13,511 nucleotides of DNA, from contig CANKNP010000115.1 of NCBI GenBank assembly GCA_947483545.1, positions 1 to 13,511 of the forward strand, read 5' to 3'. Within the stretch, counting starts at the first letter, position 1. The number at the start of each line of letters is the position of its first letter. Source of the DNA: Deltaproteobacteria bacterium (GTDB taxonomy: Bacteria > Myxococcota > UBA796 > SXON01). Below the pieces are notes generated by a model that was not told where the DNA came from, ran no database searches, and worked only from the letters and a program-made list of their open reading frames with translations. A program made the position numbers and the translations under genes. Shown piece by piece: positions 13,395 through 13,511 of this stretch.

Positions 13395-13511
13395 CGCGGG
13401 CCGGGTGCATCGGCCAGTGTTGGTCAAGAACGCCCGCATCCGCGGGCTTGTGTTCGCGTCGATTCGGCCGGATCCGGCGCTGCCGCGCCGTTCCCGCCCG
13501 AGACGCAAACA
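13395..13511. other. gene-free end of window with short GC-rich hairpins
   Basis: I see no convincing gene from 13203 to the window end. Besides the repeat cluster, this tail holds GCCCGC-ATCC-GCGGGC (13432-13447), the 12-bp palindrome GCCGGATCCGGC (13467-13478) and GGCGC-TGCC-GCGCC (13476-13489). The 96-codon minus-strand frame here repeats a SRGGRIG phrase only because the DNA is repeated, and has no coding signature. Confidence 0.45.

Noticed and set aside
13218..13508. 96-residue minus-strand open frame
   Set aside because: It lies across the 26-bp repeats and hairpins, has no ribosome-binding site that I can see, and its internal peptide repeat is simply the DNA repeat translated.

Overview
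The window looks like a chromosomal segment of a GC-rich Gram-negative bacterium. Lipoproteins with lipobox cysteines, an OmpA-type peptidoglycan-binding lipoprotein, a YceI protein and a sigma-54 activator with an FHA-GAF front end fit Myxococcota or a related deltaproteobacterial lineage best. That placement is an inference from gene content; no rRNA or marker gene is present. I see no tRNA, rRNA, CRISPR array or transposase.

Layout. 1-752 (minus): a YceI-family secreted protein followed by the start of a lipoprotein gene, probably one operon. 753-1141: a gene-free stretch packed with secondary structure: a small hairpin, two identical 79-bp direct repeats that each fold back on themselves, and a 75-nt hairpin between them. 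1142-2923 (plus): an FHA-GAF-AAA+-Fis sigma-54 enhancer-binding protein. 3130-3807 (plus): an OmpA-like lipoprotein whose stop codon directly abuts that of a convergent tryptophan 2,3-dioxygenase (3808-4872, minus). 4912-5652 (plus): an unrecognised lipoprotein. 5745-6446 (minus): an ETHE1-type persulfide dioxygenase.

6616-12745 (plus) is the most unusual part. A large membrane protein with a helical-repeat-like N-terminal half and a TM-TM-beta-domain-TM C-terminal half is followed by a degenerate paralogue that lost about 370 internal codons and shifted frame at the deletion point. A divergent, lidless Hsp70-like protein follows. The first membrane gene also carries an apparent one-base frameshift near its 3' end. 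The three genes are co-directional and may form a functional module (membrane partner plus Hsp70-like ATPase), but this is inference. 12768-13136 (minus) encodes a cysteine-rich small lipoprotein. 13203-13511 has no convincing gene and holds another repeat/hairpin cluster.

The second theme is non-coding architecture. Three perfect palindromes with unrelated, relatively AT-rich arms (17-20 bp) all have the same GGG centre: 3000-3038, 6481-6523 and, inside a coding region, 7750-7786. An array of four perfect hairpins, two of them forming a three-way junction with identical TACT loops, sits directly upstream of the hsp70-like gene (10883-11026). Two further hairpin elements (1033-1111 and 13317-13368) are bracketed by direct repeats of 13 and 26 bp, as expected for small inserted elements or local duplications.
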